64,000 nucleotides of DNA from Trichopria drosophilae (GCA_030407085.1 CM059584.1:138684001-138748000); one strand, 5' to 3'; shown: positions 24,113-38,054, counted from the first letter of the stretch. Made by a program: numbers and translations. Notes: generated by a model from the sequence alone, not told the origin.

Positions 24113-26637
24113 CATTTTTTTATTTTATCACTCCTTGTTATTAATTTCTTAACCCTACTATCTAGAAATTGATGTTAAACTAAATTTGTAATAATTTATT
24201 TTTTAATGAACAATTAATCATTAAAATCATACGCATGAGGGATCTCGAAACAAGATTTATAATGTGCATCTTAAATGTCGAAGTGCACTTTAAAAGCAAT
24301 TTTAACATTTTTTAGAAATCGACCAATAATAGTCTATGGGCTGAATATTTATTGAAAAAAATTAGTAATTAGCCTCACTTATGTAAAAAAATCCCGTAAA
24401 ATAAGATTTCATGCGATCAAAGATCAAAATTAGATCGCGGCTATGACTATTTTCATATATTAGAATTTTACTAGATATTTGAACATTTCTCATTGAACAC
24501 ATTTGTTCAACTAAAGAAATATTTGTTAACTACTCTGGACGATAAATATCAGATATCACATAAAAATATTAACATTGCCATTACTGGATCAAAGAACTTA
24601 ATAGATCTAATTAGCTTTCTAACAAGATCTTATAGCAAGTTCATTTTTTGCTTGCGACTATTTAAATACATAAAATATCGAATATATATCGGCAAAAATG
24701 GATGTTATAATCGATATTAGAATTGCAACATTACAAAAATGTTTAGTAATTTTTACCTCAAATCGTAGCAAATTTACATGCAATGATCTCATCTAATGAA
24801 AGTTCCTGAAATTTATCTTAAATAATGTACTGAAAGTATCGAAAATACGTTCAGAATTACAGTAATTTTTTACTCAAAGAAATAGCCTCCAAATATCTCA
24901 CATTGTAAAATTTCCGTGACACTTTTTCTTAGTGGGGAATAACGGAATATATAATAAAATAATTGGGATACAATTTTTGTGAATGATGTAACTCTTACTT
25001 TTCAGATACTTCTTAACTAAATGCTTTCTTCAAATACCATACAGGAAAAGTCGTACCATAACTGAAGGAACTAAATGTTATATATCGAAATTTGAAAACA
25101 TTTGTTTTTCACAGTATTCGAGTAACTTATTTAATTTAATATCGGTTTGATATGCGATAGTTTGTAACAAAAATGTGACTGTACATTTAAAATGTTTGAA
25201 ATTAATTATTTAAATTTGGATAAAAATGCACAATTCCCGACGACCGAAAACTTCAAACATTTCCGTACACGCGTAGGAGTGCAACTTCCTTGATTTCGTG
25301 TCGCGTGCAAGGAGGTAAACATTATAAAATACTCACTGGTAGGGATACCAAGATTATCCAGAACTTCTAGATACTTTGTCGCAAGACTTTGTTAATCAAC
25401 GAAAATTGAAATTTACGTAACGTTACTGGATTTTTTTGTATTCCCACGATCATACATAACTAGGTTAGGGTTTTATAATTTTTTTTAAATTAATTTTTGG
25501 TTCTACATCTTGTAAATCTTAGCTGGAATTTATTTTAATATAATTATTTCTTAATAGCTTATTTTATCTTAAATATCAGAATTTCTTAACTAGTTTGCGC
25601 TATTTTAAACCCAAAGGATCAGGTATCGACATTAAAAGCTATTAAAGTAGCTACAAATGTAAAACTAAAATTTTCAAGTTAACTTGAATAAAATTATAAA
25701 ATAATTATAATATCGAAATCATAAGTAGTAGATTTTATTTCATAAAACTCGTAAAAAGGAAGAAATGCAATTTTTTTATGCACGTCTTTGACGAGCAAAT
25801 CACGATGTTTATGATGCATACTTTTAATTTTTCTAACTAATTTTTTTCTGATGACAGAAACTGGTCTGGTTAATCAGAAATACTGTGAATTTTGCTAGAA
25901 ATTAAGTTGCAATTTATACCTACCATATGAAAATAACTATTTCGGATGTCAAGTCCCGGCTGAATGAAATCCTCATACACCCGATCAGACACATTAATTA
26001 TCATTTATTTAACTAAAAACACGAACTTAAGACATTGCTTATGTCAATTTGACGAATTAGTGTAGGGGCTACTTCATAAATCGCTGGAATCCTACCAATA
26101 CATTTTAATTAAACATATTACTTTCTTGCTAAATCGAAAGAATCAAGTTTTTTAAATTTATTTTCTAAACTACAAGTCACATTAAAAAATGTTTCTTAAA
26201 CAAAAAAGGGCGGAGTATTAAATTCTCTAAAAAAATTTACATATAAAAGGTCATATTTTATAATTCGACTGTCAGTTTTAAGAGGACAAGTCTTCCAATT
26301 TAATTTAATAAAGCTATCAAGAAGAAATTAAGTTTTTATTAATTTTAAATATTACGACGAAACAAAAATAATAATAATAATAATGCTCCGGTTGACATGG
26401 GCTGGGGTTTAAGTTTTGAAAATTGTCATTTTCAGGTTTTTACTAGTCAATTAAATAGCTGGGTCTACCAAACCCAGTCCAATCATTAACCCTTTAAGTC
26501 CCAAATGTGCACAATTTGCACATGGATTTCAGCATCGTTTTATGTATAAAATAAAAATTAAAAAAAAATGGAAACATCTATATCCGACTAGTTTTGAGGT
26601 CGCTCTTTCGATTGGCGCTACTAAACTTTACGAAAAA
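24113..26637. other. Intergenic AT-rich DNA
   Basis: No gene or RNA recognised. Contains an AAT microsatellite at about 26366-26384. The 75-codon ORF at 24493-24720 has no recognisable domain. Confidence 0.6.
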
Positions 26638-27639
26638 TGACGTTTAACACAGTTTTTTACAAAAATACTGAAAAAAAAACGCAATTTTTTAGCTACATTT
26701 TTTTTAAATGCATTTTTAACTAAGATACCGGTTTCAGATCACCTTCTAATCTGTCAGAAACGTGTTCCCGATTGTTTTACTTCAAAATTATACATTCACA
26801 TATTTTGATTTATTTTGTTTTTCGTTTCAAAATGGCGTCTGAACGTTGAAAATTTTTGAAAGTGAAGAAAATGCTATTATTTCGGATCTGCTAGGTTTTC
26901 TTTGTAGTAAAATCGTACAAATAAGTTATTACGAGTTTTGTATGACCTATTTTGATTTACGGAAGCAGTAATATCCCATAAAATCAAATTCCAAGACGGC
27001 GACTGTCATGTGCTCAGTAGAAATACGTGTATTTCGAGACATCCAAAATTGGTGTGAAATTTGCTAATTACCATCTCATAGGTTTCAGTCATCGCTAAAT
27101 TCAAATCTTGAGTCAGTTTACCGAAATTCAAAATGGCGGATCCAATATGGCGGACCCGTTATGTAAAATTTCACATTCCTGGAATAGGAAAAATACTATC
27201 GTATTCCACTCAGATTTTCAAGTCAACATTATTCTAAAGATTTTTTTTGACTATATAAATGGTTTTTGTGACAGTCGCCATCTTGAAATTGGATTTTATG
27301 GGATATTACTGCTTCCGTAAATCAAAATAGGTCATACAAAACCCGTAATAACTTATTTGTACGATTTACTACAATGAAAATCTAGCAGATCCGAAATAAT
27401 AGCATTTTCTTCATTTTCAAAAATTTTCAACGTTCAGACACCATTTTGAAACGAAAAACAAAATAAATCAAATCATGTGAATGTATAATTTTTAAGTAAA
27501 ATAATCGGGAACACGTTTCTGATAGATTAGAAGGTGATCTGAAACCGGTATCATAGTTAAAAATGCATTTAAAAAAAATTGTAGCTAAAAAATCGCGTTT
27601 TTTTTCAGTATTTTTGTAAAAAAACTGTGTTAAACGTCA
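26638..27639. mobile_element. 1.0-kb inverted-repeat element, 370-bp arms
   Basis: The arms 26638-27007 and 27270-27639 are the same length and match as inverted copies along their whole extent. The outer words are TGACGTTTAACACAG / CTGTGTTAAACGTCA; the inner words are GGCGACTGTC / GACAGTCGCC. The 262-bp spacer carries ATGGCGGATCC and ATATGGCGGACC, shared in inverse orientation with 9649-9675. No transposase frame is seen. Confidence 0.9.
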
Positions 27640-30600
27640 GAGTTGAAGCCACTAGTTTTATGATTGTAAATATTTTGAAGATAAACCATTCCTTACGAGA
27701 CGTGTTGTAAAACATACCTTTTCCTTCCTTCAGAAATAATTCAGATAAGGTGCCATTTTTAAACTCTTCCGGAAACAGTGACAATGAAGCCGATTTTACT
27801 GCTGGATAAAGAAATACATTTCTGAACGCCAGAGGTTTTGAATTACTTTACGACTTATCCAAATAGCATTGATGATGCATCGCTACATTTCATTTATGTT
27901 TGAATTTATCTTTTAGGAGTGTTATATCCTAATTATAGATTATAAATTCTTTTTTCGTCTGAAGGTCTATACAGAACATGTATAAATAAATATTGGTTTT
28001 AATTCTTTGGTTAACTAAAAATGACGGGTTTGAAACGAGTAAAAAGACCCAAAGCATGTTTCTTTAACTTTGCAAATATCCTTGAAATCTAGATTAGCGG
28101 TAATTTGAAGGTCAAAATATTTTTCTTAATGGGACTAACTATGTTTGAACCCCGGGTGACTGATTTTGGGGTCACATTTGAAGATCATTACAAGGTCAAG
28201 TATGTTTGACCATGGGATCAAATTTGAGAGTCATTTCAACTTCAAACGCATTGAACCTAAGCAGCCTTGATCTTAAAATTATCTTTAAACCACACTTTCG
28301 TTAATCTATCCCCCTGAAGGGATCATATTTCTGTTGTCGGTGATCCTGGTTATTACCTACAAATGACATATGGAACTGAAACACTGATTAAAAACATTAA
28401 AGCCCTACTAGAAACTATTTTCAATTACACATTATCTGAATGCAAATTTACTGTTCGTTTCGATTCCAGGTTCAAAATGTGTTGGTCCTATTAAGACAAA
28501 TATTTTTACTTTGAAATGACCCCTGACCTTGGTTCCAAGGTTACTTTCAAGGTCACCACGAGGTAGTACACTCGAAATACTGAAACTTACGTTTCTATAA
28601 CATCTCCCAACCAATTCGATCCCACCGAAATATAGTTTCGTAACGGATATATATCTGCAACTTTCACTTTGAAATTACCTTGATGTTGAACTCTAGATCA
28701 TTGCCAAGGTCATATTCGGACCTGAAATTTTCCTTTCTTTCTAAATCTGCGATAAAAAATCGTGGTTCCTAATTACATAACTTAACTCCACCTTTAAATG
28801 TTCTTCACATTCACAATGAAAGTCAAACTCAATATCGCCCTTAATTGGCCAGGAAAAATTGGAGAATCTTACATTCGTGGTGACACAAAATATATTTATA
28901 TCAAAACTCAAAACATGCCTTCTAAGATTTGATGTTGTCGTATGCACTAAATAAACAATAGAAAATACGAAGAACATTTTATCCGTTTGAAAACTACTTC
29001 CAATTCCTTACGACATTATAATGACTAAAATTAATGTAAACACTATCTATTAGATGTAACTCAACATTGCTTGGCAAAATAGGCAAATACAATATTTCCG
29101 AGATGCAATTCAAACTCTAATCAGGTTTAAATTGGGAACAACTTAATGAACTGAAAGGCATGTTAACTTCATTACGAAGTTGGCAGTCCCATTCCGTAAT
29201 TGATGCCATTGTTGTCCTGTTCAAATTACGGTCAGGAAATTTGAATGAAATGATCGCTTTTATTTTGCAATTGCAATATTGTAGATCTTGTTTGATTATT
29301 CGGGTAGTGTAATGAAATCTTTTGAAACTACTATTTTACCATTTTGTTTCGGTGCAAATACTCTTACAATAAGTCCAAATGAACTTCTTCTGAATCATAC
29401 CACTAAAATGGCAAAACTATTGTTTTTTTATATGCTATGGCACATCCAATAAGGAAATTTTCCAAGGAAAACTCCCATACGATCTGGTTTTGTGCGGGAT
29501 ATACTCTGAAAATGAAGAAATTTTTGAGTAGTAAAATGCGGACCATAAATGTTTCGTGCTTGACGTTACCACGTAAATTCCTGGCCAAACAACTACGAAA
29601 GAAGTCTGGTCGGTATTTTACTACTTAAGTAGTAAACCTTGTTACTTATTTTTTCCATACAGACATAATAAATATTTTATTAATAATTATATTTTTGAAA
29701 TAAATATTTTTATTTGGAAAATGTAAATAAATTCGGCAATCTTTTTCTACCTTACATATCTGATCCTAAATTTGTATAATTAAAAAATAAATATAAATGC
29801 GAAGTTTCATAGTTAGTTATCAGTCCGCCATCTTGAATCTTTCATAGTAAATTTTGTACATCTGAGGTTAGGTTCGTAATTAGCGACCTCAACAACAATA
29901 ATATAACAAGCTTCAATAAAATGCAAAAGATTTTTTAATTATAGGCAATCTTACAACACACATGAAACATTATACAAAAATCCATATAAATATACAATTA
30001 TATATACACATACTTTTGTTCTGATTTATTTAATTGCATACCACTCCTACAATTCAATTGTATATTGCTCTACAAACAGTTAAATGTATAAACTTTCAGA
30101 TGATAATGTTACGTCACTTCTGTAAGGAGAAGTTTAATATACACATTATTTTCTTTCTAATTAAATTAGTACAATTTAGCATGTCTGATAACGATCGCGT
30201 AAGAGAAGTCCTTGAGAGCAGCAATAAACAAGATTGAGACTATTTCAGCTTTTTGATTATAAATTAAAATTAATTTTTTTTGTTATTAAATGAAAAAGGT
30301 ATGATTTGATATACGTAATCACTTATTTCTAAAATGTTTTTAACATTATTCGTATATCTAAGCATAAAATTGCACATTTCGCAAATAAAAATCTGTCTTT
30401 AAGAATTATTCCATTTAATTAATAAAATTTAGTAATCCCATTATAACGTTCCATGGTGCAGTGTTTAAAAAAAAACTATATTAATATGAAAAATATGTTA
30501 TAAATGGAATTCTGAAATAAAATTAACGCGTTCTGCACTAACTGATAAAGAAATATTTTTTTCGATCAATGAAATTAAACTCAAACTTATTACCTAAAAA

Positions 30601-30675
30601 AATGTTATGATATAATATATACTAGAGCTAATTAAACCTTTTCTCAACTTTTGAATTTATAAGAAAACGAGACAT
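27640..30675. other. Intergenic DNA with dispersed-repeat traces
   Basis: No gene. About 28080-28720 is marked by repeated variants of AAGGTCA/TGACCTT words in both orientations (for example near 28190 and 28528), perhaps an old repeat. A 97-bp inverted-repeat element lies at 29528-29624. GTCCGCCATCTTGAA at 29823-29837 recalls the 9490-9725 family. Confidence 0.5.
29528..29624. mobile_element. 97-bp mini-MITE, member of a small local family
   Basis: GTAGTAAAATGCGGACC (29528-29544) is repeated inverted as GGTCGGTATTTTACTAC (29608-29624), followed by the palindrome CTACTTAAGTAG. The same termini bound 36651-36780, and a single related end lies near 37966. Confidence 0.72.
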
Positions 30676-30681
30676 ATTTAT
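30676..30681 (-). promoter_or_regulatory. Candidate poly(A) signal of FLVCR-like gene B
   Basis: AATAAA on the minus strand about 170 bases beyond the gene B stop. Nearer AT-rich variants exist, so the choice is uncertain. Confidence 0.3.
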
Positions 30682-30847
30682 TTCAATATAAATTTACAAC
30701 ACGTATATTTCATACACGAATCATTTTCACCTACAAAAACTCGAAATTTTTCATTTTGGACTAGAAGCTCCTCTAAATCAACCTAAGGTCAAAGTTGTGT
30801 ATATTATTTGCTTATTTAATATTCACAACGTTCAATATAATGGGTGC

Positions 30848-33800
30848 TCAATTTCCAGACGTCCAATTGTTCAATGACGTGGGATGTGCCGAACTTTTCA
30901 TTGCCGCCTGCCTATTCTGAACATCTTCTGTGATTAACGTTAATATCAGTCCTATAACTAAAACGGAACTTAAAAATATGTGAGCACCCATGTCGCCGAA
31001 GTCATTAATTATTTTGTTCAAAACGACAACCATTATTATTCCGTAAGTTTGATTTCCTACGTTCAACACCGCCATGCAAATACCTTCTGATTCGGGATAG
31101 GTTATCTCCGCACACGTTTCATATCCCACAGTCATATAGGCCACCATGAAGAGTCTGCAAGAAAAAATTCTATATTAACATTTTTAGGCGAAAAGAATTT
31201 TGTTTGCTGTTCAATTTATAGCAGGTTAGTCAGAAATCACTTTAATATACAAATGTCTTTTGTTTGGACGAATAGTTTCCAAGTTATTATTCGGTTATTT
31301 TAGAATTTATGTACATATTTGAGGTACAAATTAACCTTTTATAAAATGCAAAATTTATACATAAAAGTAGCATCCCCGACCTTAGTGGTCCGTATAGCTA
31401 CCAGTCCCACAGAAAACGTAAAGTACAGTGTAAAAAATGTGTCTCCTTTGTCATAAAGGTTTCATAGAATACGCATTTTTATTATTTCACGCGCAGAATA
31501 AAAAAAGAATAGTAAAAGATTTACACTCATGACCTAGAAAATCGTCATTTCAAGGTTAAATTTTATTTATAATTAAGGCAAGATTTTCTTATATTGTTTG
31601 ATGCGCTGAATACGCAAAACATAATTACACAAATTTCAGCATACACCCTTGGCCTTGCAAATTTCTATTTCAAGGTCAAATTTATTTTCTAGTATAAGCC
31701 GATTTTTCAGAAGATATCACCTAGTTTGATCGTCGTTGTTGATCTTAAATCATGCTGACTATGAATGCAGCAGTATTTTATGGATGCTTCAGATATGGAG
31801 TTGAAGCTTACTGCGTTTTGACTGGAATCTAAAATTTTACCTCGAAATAGACATTTTGAAAGTCAAAGATGCTTAGAGATTGTTTTCACTATTTTCCCAC
31901 TTTTAGGGCATCAATGACACTGAAAAACCGTCTCCAACTTGTGTATAAAACAAACGTGACCTTCACTGTATATTTTGAAGGTTCAAGATACACACAGTCA
32001 TTTTTTGAATTTTTTAAAAATATTTTAGCGGTTTATTTATCTTGGCTTGCTTGTTTTGGAACTCTTTTGCAAGGGAGGGGAGGTTTTTGAAATATATTTT
32101 TTGATGTGTTATAAATTTATTTAATGGCAGGACTATCAGAAGATTGTACTGATTCAATTTGTCTTGTAGTATTTCAAATATATCGCCCACGTAAGGATAT
32201 ATTTTTAAACATTGGGATTCCTGGTCAACCTATACTATATTTGCTAAATTATATCTGGGTAAAGTGGGTCAGTTTATTGGTGTTTTAAAGTATTTGTAGG
32301 TTTATTTGTTATAAAGTATTTTAGAGATCATATACTATTTTATAATTATATTGATCAGGAATTTAGCGATTTGATACACTGAAATCCAAATAAGATGATG
32401 GTATATCATAATAGGTCACCTTCAAACCGACACCAAATATTCGTAACGTTCTTAAAACGCTATAGAAACGTTTTCAAAACGTTTGATGTCTGCGACGTTT
32501 TAGAAATATTGCAGACATTTAGTACTAATTGGTTAATTTGAGTATACTTTGAGTAGTATTATTATTATCACTATATTATTATTATTATTATTTTGATTAC
32601 GATAAAAAGCATTATAAAGTTAATTTTTGTCAATTTCTCAAATGTCGATTTTTATAGATTGTGAACAAATTTCTTCTACAAATATGACTTCGATTCTTTA
32701 CGGTTGTAAACCTTTACAGTAATGAGTTATTTTCAAGTGCTTTAAAAAATCAGAAAAAAATCAAGTACCTTTTTCAATCCCTCAAATTAAAATATGAATC
32801 ATAATACTTTCGAAATAAAATTGTTAATATATTGTTTATTTAAAAAATGGAGAAACTTACAGTACTTTGTAATTTTTGCATAGGACTTAAATACCCGCTT
32901 TCGAATATTGTGTAATATTTTCTTATCATTTTATTGGTTATTGTTGTTGAAGCAAAAATTCATACAAACCCTAAAAATGCTGCTGTGACATAAACTGCCC
33001 ACTTTGTTTCCATGTACAAAGACACAGCGAATAAAATTTCGCCCAATAACGTGCAGATGTATAACACAATCATCAATTCTCTGCAACATTAATTTCTTTT
33101 TAAAGTAAAATATTTTCAGAATGCTGAAATAAATAGTGTTTTATGTCTCACTTGAATTTCTTCAACCGGTCCAAAATGGAGCCAAAAATGACGCATCCAA
33201 GTGTACCAACAGCAATAAGTATCGCCGCTATCCGTCCAGCATCTTCCTCTCCATTCTAAAATAAATTCATACTACTGTAATGCACGATTTTTTCATAATT
33301 GCATGTAATGTGACATCAATCCGATGTAAACCAAAAATTTGATCAAATAAAGCTTTACCGGAAAATGGGCTAGATACAAAGGATTCATTATTGTGCAGAT
33401 TGTGTTCAAAGCTCCGATGTTCAATCCATGTGCGTTCAATAACAAGAGAAAATTTCTGTTTCTTATAATGCGCCAAAGCGGTTGAAAAAACTCAAATTCT
33501 TGACTTTTTTGCATTTTTTGCAATGCTCGAGACTTGCTCGGTGGCAACTTGGGTTCGTTTCTGAAAACTGTAACGAGGTCTGTAACAAACTTGGATGAAT
33601 GGTGAACGTTATACGTAATAATTTTATAGGTTTCAACATAAATTTTTTAATAAAAACATTACTCATGTACTTATAATAATTTCGTACGGAAAGAAACTAA
33701 TGGAAACTATAGGTTAATGTTCTAGTTCTTATAGTATCTTACTAGTTTGAAATAATGGAACAGTCAAGCCAATTGACTAAATTGATGGGCTTCAACCTAT

Positions 33801-35273
33801 CAATTAATCAATAGATTCCGCAGGGAATATACACCCACAAGTAAATCTATCGAAGTGTAAATCTCCAATTTTTATGAAATTTGGATGTGTTGTAAAAAAT
33901 GAATAACTAAGAGACACGTATTTTTTAAGCGTCTTCAAAACAAATTTAGGAGGTGAAACAGCTCCTCTAAAATTTTAATGATTTTTAGTAAGAAAGTATC
34001 GTTTAATAGAAGAAGAGTGCGCAAATAGAAAGTATTGAAACTTTTGAAATATATAAATAATATTTAGGTGAATTATCATTAGTTTCCATCTTCTTTCCGC
34101 ACGAGTCGAAATTGTAACTTACAGAAGATCAATGCGAGTGCAATGATGGTGCAAAAAATTGCAACACTTAAACATAGAATATACAGGTCATTGCCAATAT
34201 CGTCTAGATTTTCATGATTTCTGACAATCATAGGAGTCAACGTAGAGAAAACTGCAATTCCAATGGTCATGCCAGAATTGCTCAACGCAGTGGCTGTAGC
34301 AACTTCTTTCGGCCCAAACCAATATGCTGCCAAATGCGCAGGTAACGCCAAAACTGTCATCTGCCAAGCACCTACTAACGATTGTCCAACAAACGCAACA
34401 GCGAATCTTTCCGGTGCAATGGAAAATACTTTGATCCATGATCCAATGCAGGTTGTAATGGATGCAATAAGTACCGTATATCTCAAATCCAATTTGTGCA
34501 GCATGTAACTTATAGGAATTAAGAGAATTATGAAGAGGACACTAAATATCAATGTCGTCCATTCGATGGCCAGATGTGACACGTTGTAATATCTGAAATC
34601 AACTTAATAATTTAATATATTTATCAAATATTTATGCCTCGTATTCTCGGATAATTTTAATGCTAAAATATGAAAGGTGGATTAGAAAGAAATAAAATTC
34701 AAATCAATATCAATTAATTTGTTTTAAATTAAAAGCTTTTACTATCGGTACATATCATAAGAACTATATTTAGTACGCTCATTGTACATTATATTATTCA
34801 GCCATGCTCTAAGTATCTTACTATGTTATGTATGTCTGTGAAGCTTATATTTAACGAAAATTTGCGAAACCTATGCATTCACAATCAATACGTAAATTTA
34901 CTGGAAGATAATAATAAACAAGATAAATAGTGATGTACATACACATTATCATTAAAGCACTTGTCGCGTTTACATCAAAATTCCATCTTAACCAACCTTG
35001 AAAAATTTAAACCGTTTTCAAATATACTCCTCGAAAGTTTCTAAAAGTTTTTGTGGATGAAAAATGCTATGAATCTTACCGGGACATGATATTTTCGATG
35101 ATAGAATATTCTGACCATTGCATATTATTCGCTGCCGCAAAGAGAACGAAGAGAGTCAACGTGAACCATCTTCTAGGATAAAGCTTCACACGAATAGGAT
35201 TGACATCTGGAACGTTCGTAAGCTGGAGAAATTCATTTTTGTGTTTAAAATTTAACTTATCGATGTTCTCCAT
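30848..35273 (-). CDS. FLVCR/SLC49-like MFS transporter, copy B (six exons)
   Basis: Exons on the minus strand: 35273-35080, 34592-34119, 33560-33359, 33255-33152, 33080-32970 and 31154-30848 (TGA). They encode 463 aa. Exons 2-5 have exactly the lengths of gene A (474, 202, 104, 111) and all phases agree. The start is the first ATG after an in-frame TAA just upstream. The N-terminal tail is 12 residues longer than in A, then LYPRRW, AAANNMQW (W53), YWFGPKEVATATA, LPPSKSRALQ and EITYPESEG follow. The C-terminal tail is about 8 residues longer. A plasma- or organelle-membrane solute carrier of the choline/ethanolamine/heme-linked family is the likely role; the substrate is not known. As in A, the pocket positions read T174 and N275 instead of the Gln and Tyr I expect from vertebrates, with Q397 kept. 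Introns are 71-558 bp apart from the last (1.8 kb). Confidence 0.92.
31155..32969 (-). other. Intron 5 of FLVCR-like gene B (1.8 kb)
   Basis: Acceptor TTCTTGCAG next to exon 6 and donor GG|GTTTGT at 32969. It holds a CAAGGT-rich stretch (31530-31870) like the one at 28080-28720 and an ATT microsatellite (32557-32593). No coding signal. Confidence 0.75.
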
Positions 35274-35902
35274 ATCGTTAATCCTTCCAATCTTCAATTA
35301 ATAGTGACTGGAATTTTAAAGTTCGGAAATTTTCTACAACTGTTCCGAACTCAGTAATAACGGTTCTTCCAACCAATTACTGGGTATTTACGTTTATTTA
35401 TAATAACAGAACAAATATGAAATTATTAAAAAAAAGTAATTAATTAAAGAAATTAAATGTTTGATTATCCACAAAATGTCATTTTATTTTGAAAAATTAT
35501 GTTTATGCAAATATAGTTAGTTAATTGTTTCAACTACTCTCACAAACGAAAAAAATATTTGAAATTTGGTATGTCACATGAAACCGAATGAGCTGCCTAA
35601 CACCGAAATCTAGAAACTGATACATTGTTTAAAATGGTAATGAGCGAGTAAGCGCGAACAGAAGATCTACACACAGAATGATAGTCGAACGGTCTTCTTT
35701 TGCATTCAGTCATTCACATTAAACCATTTATTTCCATAAATAAATATGCGAAAACAATAAAAGTTTATCTCTGTATAGAAGGTTATTCTCAAGATATTTT
35801 AGTCCATTGCAGGCATACCTTTTTGAGAATATTGTCAAATAAAGTGTAAAGTCCATTTTACTGAAAAATCATAAATATTAATTTTTAGAAAAAATTGCAC
35901 AA

Positions 35903-37202
35903 ACAAAAGGACCACGCACTAATTAAATGGAAAAGTGGCCCCGGTGAAATCAAAAAGAAACTATGAGAAAATTCTTTTTGGAATGTCCTGATACAAAGTC
36001 TCCATATGGTGCCAACCTTGAAAAAGCAAGTTTAAGCTGTCGCGAGACCACCTGAACTTAATACATTTGAAAAAATCAAATTGGTTAATGGATTGCAATT
36101 ATGTATTGTTTTTTTGACGGAGGGGGGAAAAGCGTTAGGCACCATAGTATTGTTTATATTCATTATTATTATTAATATGATTTTCGCGGGATGTGTTTCC
36201 AACATAAACAATAACTCGATATAATCAACATAAGTATATGCAATACCATATTATTTTTTAGTTTTTGGGTTCTATTCAAATTGATGTGTAGTGTAACTAA
36301 ACTGTCAACTAGGTTGTGCAATTAAACTTTAGTTTTATTTGTGATACACATACCGTAAATAATATATGGTTGGAGTTACCACTTAAGTAGTAATATACCT
36401 ACCTAAGTGGCTGTCTTTCCTATGTATAAATATTAAGAATAACCACGAAAGTAGCCTATTTATATTTCGTCGTGGTTGCACGATGTTATAGACAAAACAT
36501 CGATTTGTCATATTTTTTTCTGTGAGCGAGTGATAAAAGTAACAATCATATGTGCGTTAATTCAAATCATAACAAATCACCATAAAAGTGAAGAGTTCCG
36601 CGGCGACGAAAATGCATGGAAAGAAATGGATGGTCATAGCTGCTGTACATGTAGTAAAATACAGACCAGACATCTTTTAGAGGTGCCGTTACTACTTACG
36701 CGGTTATTCTTCTTACTCTTTACATAGTAAAGTCAGCTACATAAATAGTATCATCACCTATAACGTCCGTATTTTACTACTTAAGTGGTAGCTCCAACCA
36801 TCTATTATTTTCGGTATGAGTATCACAAATATAACTCAAATTTAATTTAGTTACACTACACATCAATTTGAATAGAACCCAAAAACTAAAAAAATAATAT
36901 GTTACTGCATATACTTATGTTGATTATATCGAGTTATTGTTTATGTTGGAAACACATCCCGCGAAAATCATATTAATAATAATAATAATAATAATAAATA
37001 ATACATAATTGAAATCACATTAACCAATTTGATTTTTTCAAATGTATTAAGTTCAGGTGGTCTCCCGACAGCTTAAACTCGCTTTTTCAAGGTTGGCGCC
37101 ATGGAGACTTTTCATCAGGACATTCCTAAAAGTATTTTCCCATAGTTTATTTTTTATTTGATTGAGGGCACTTTTCCATTTAATTAGTGCGTGGTCCTTT
37201 GT
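35903..37202. mobile_element. Foldback element, about 1.3 kb
   Basis: The arms 35903-36398 and 36769-37202 are inverted copies. The outer words are AAAGGACCACGCACTAATTA / TAATTAGTGCGTGGTCCTTT; the inner words are CCACTTAAGTAGTAATA / TATTTTACTACTTAAGTGG. Both arms carry an ATT/AAT microsatellite. The left arm has about 50 extra bases (GACGGAGGGGGG...). The core 36399-36768 includes a further short inverted-repeat unit (36651-36780). An 86-codon minus-strand frame crosses the right outer edge (37053-37313); it looks like a peptide remnant but matches nothing I recognise. Confidence 0.88.
36651..36780. mobile_element. Second copy of the GTAGTAAAATA mini-MITE
   Basis: GTAGTAAAATACAGACC at 36651-36667 and CGTCCGTATTTTACTAC at 36764-36780 form terminal repeats like those at 29528-29624. 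It partly overlaps the inner edge of the right arm of the larger foldback element, so it may be a nested insertion or the element's own core. Confidence 0.55.
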
Positions 37203-38054
37203 ACAAAAAGGATTTAGTAAAAACTTATCTAGTTCATTACATGTAAAAAAAGAATGGTCACCAGCCAAGATTCTGGCACGTGTTTGCACTACTCGGTAAT
37301 GTAATTTTTGCACTAAAATTTGAAGTTAGTTATATTTATTTCCATTTTATTAAAAACCGTTGAATTTAAAGATAAGGTGCTGTATTCATTCGTAAGTAAA
37401 TGTTCGAAGAAAATTACTATGCATATAGATTATGAGAATGCATAACACGTTCGCAAACATCTTTGTACAAAATTTAATTGCAAAAACTAATGTAATTAAT
37501 ATATAAAATTCTTTTTTGTTTCATTGCCATTCTTTGTTTCAAATAAACGTTAAAAATAATCTACAAAAGTAGGATATTTCATTCTTGAGATTATTAATTG
37601 TTACATTTAATGCATTGAATAATGAATTTTAGTAATGTATACGTAGTAGTTTACAAGGTGTAGTGGTTACGTAACATAAATGGTTCAAAAGTTCGGTGAA
37701 TGATTAAACGCTACTGAAGTATTATGATTATGAAGTCCATGCAAAAGTAGATGATTAACAAAATTTAAAAAAAGATGTAGGGATTACCAAGTACGAACTC
37801 CATACGGCTCTATTTGCATGATTATATCCTCATGATTTATGTCAGTTATGAATAAACAAATCCACTCTCCATTCCATAAAAATTGTTTGTTTTTTTTCCT
37901 ACTTCAGTGCTAAGCCGTGTTTTATATGTGCCATTAAGGAATTACTGGAATAGTTGGTGCTTTTACTTAAGTAATAAAATATGGACCGTACGTCATTTAT
38001 ATATGCCATTCATATTACTTGGTTTTATAGTGCCCAATTACTGGTTGGGGGCTA

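Noticed and set aside
37053..37313. 86-codon minus-strand ORF at the edge of the foldback element
   Set aside because: Peptide looks protein-like, but much of it lies in a repeat arm, and I could not match it to a family; kept only as a note in the element entry.
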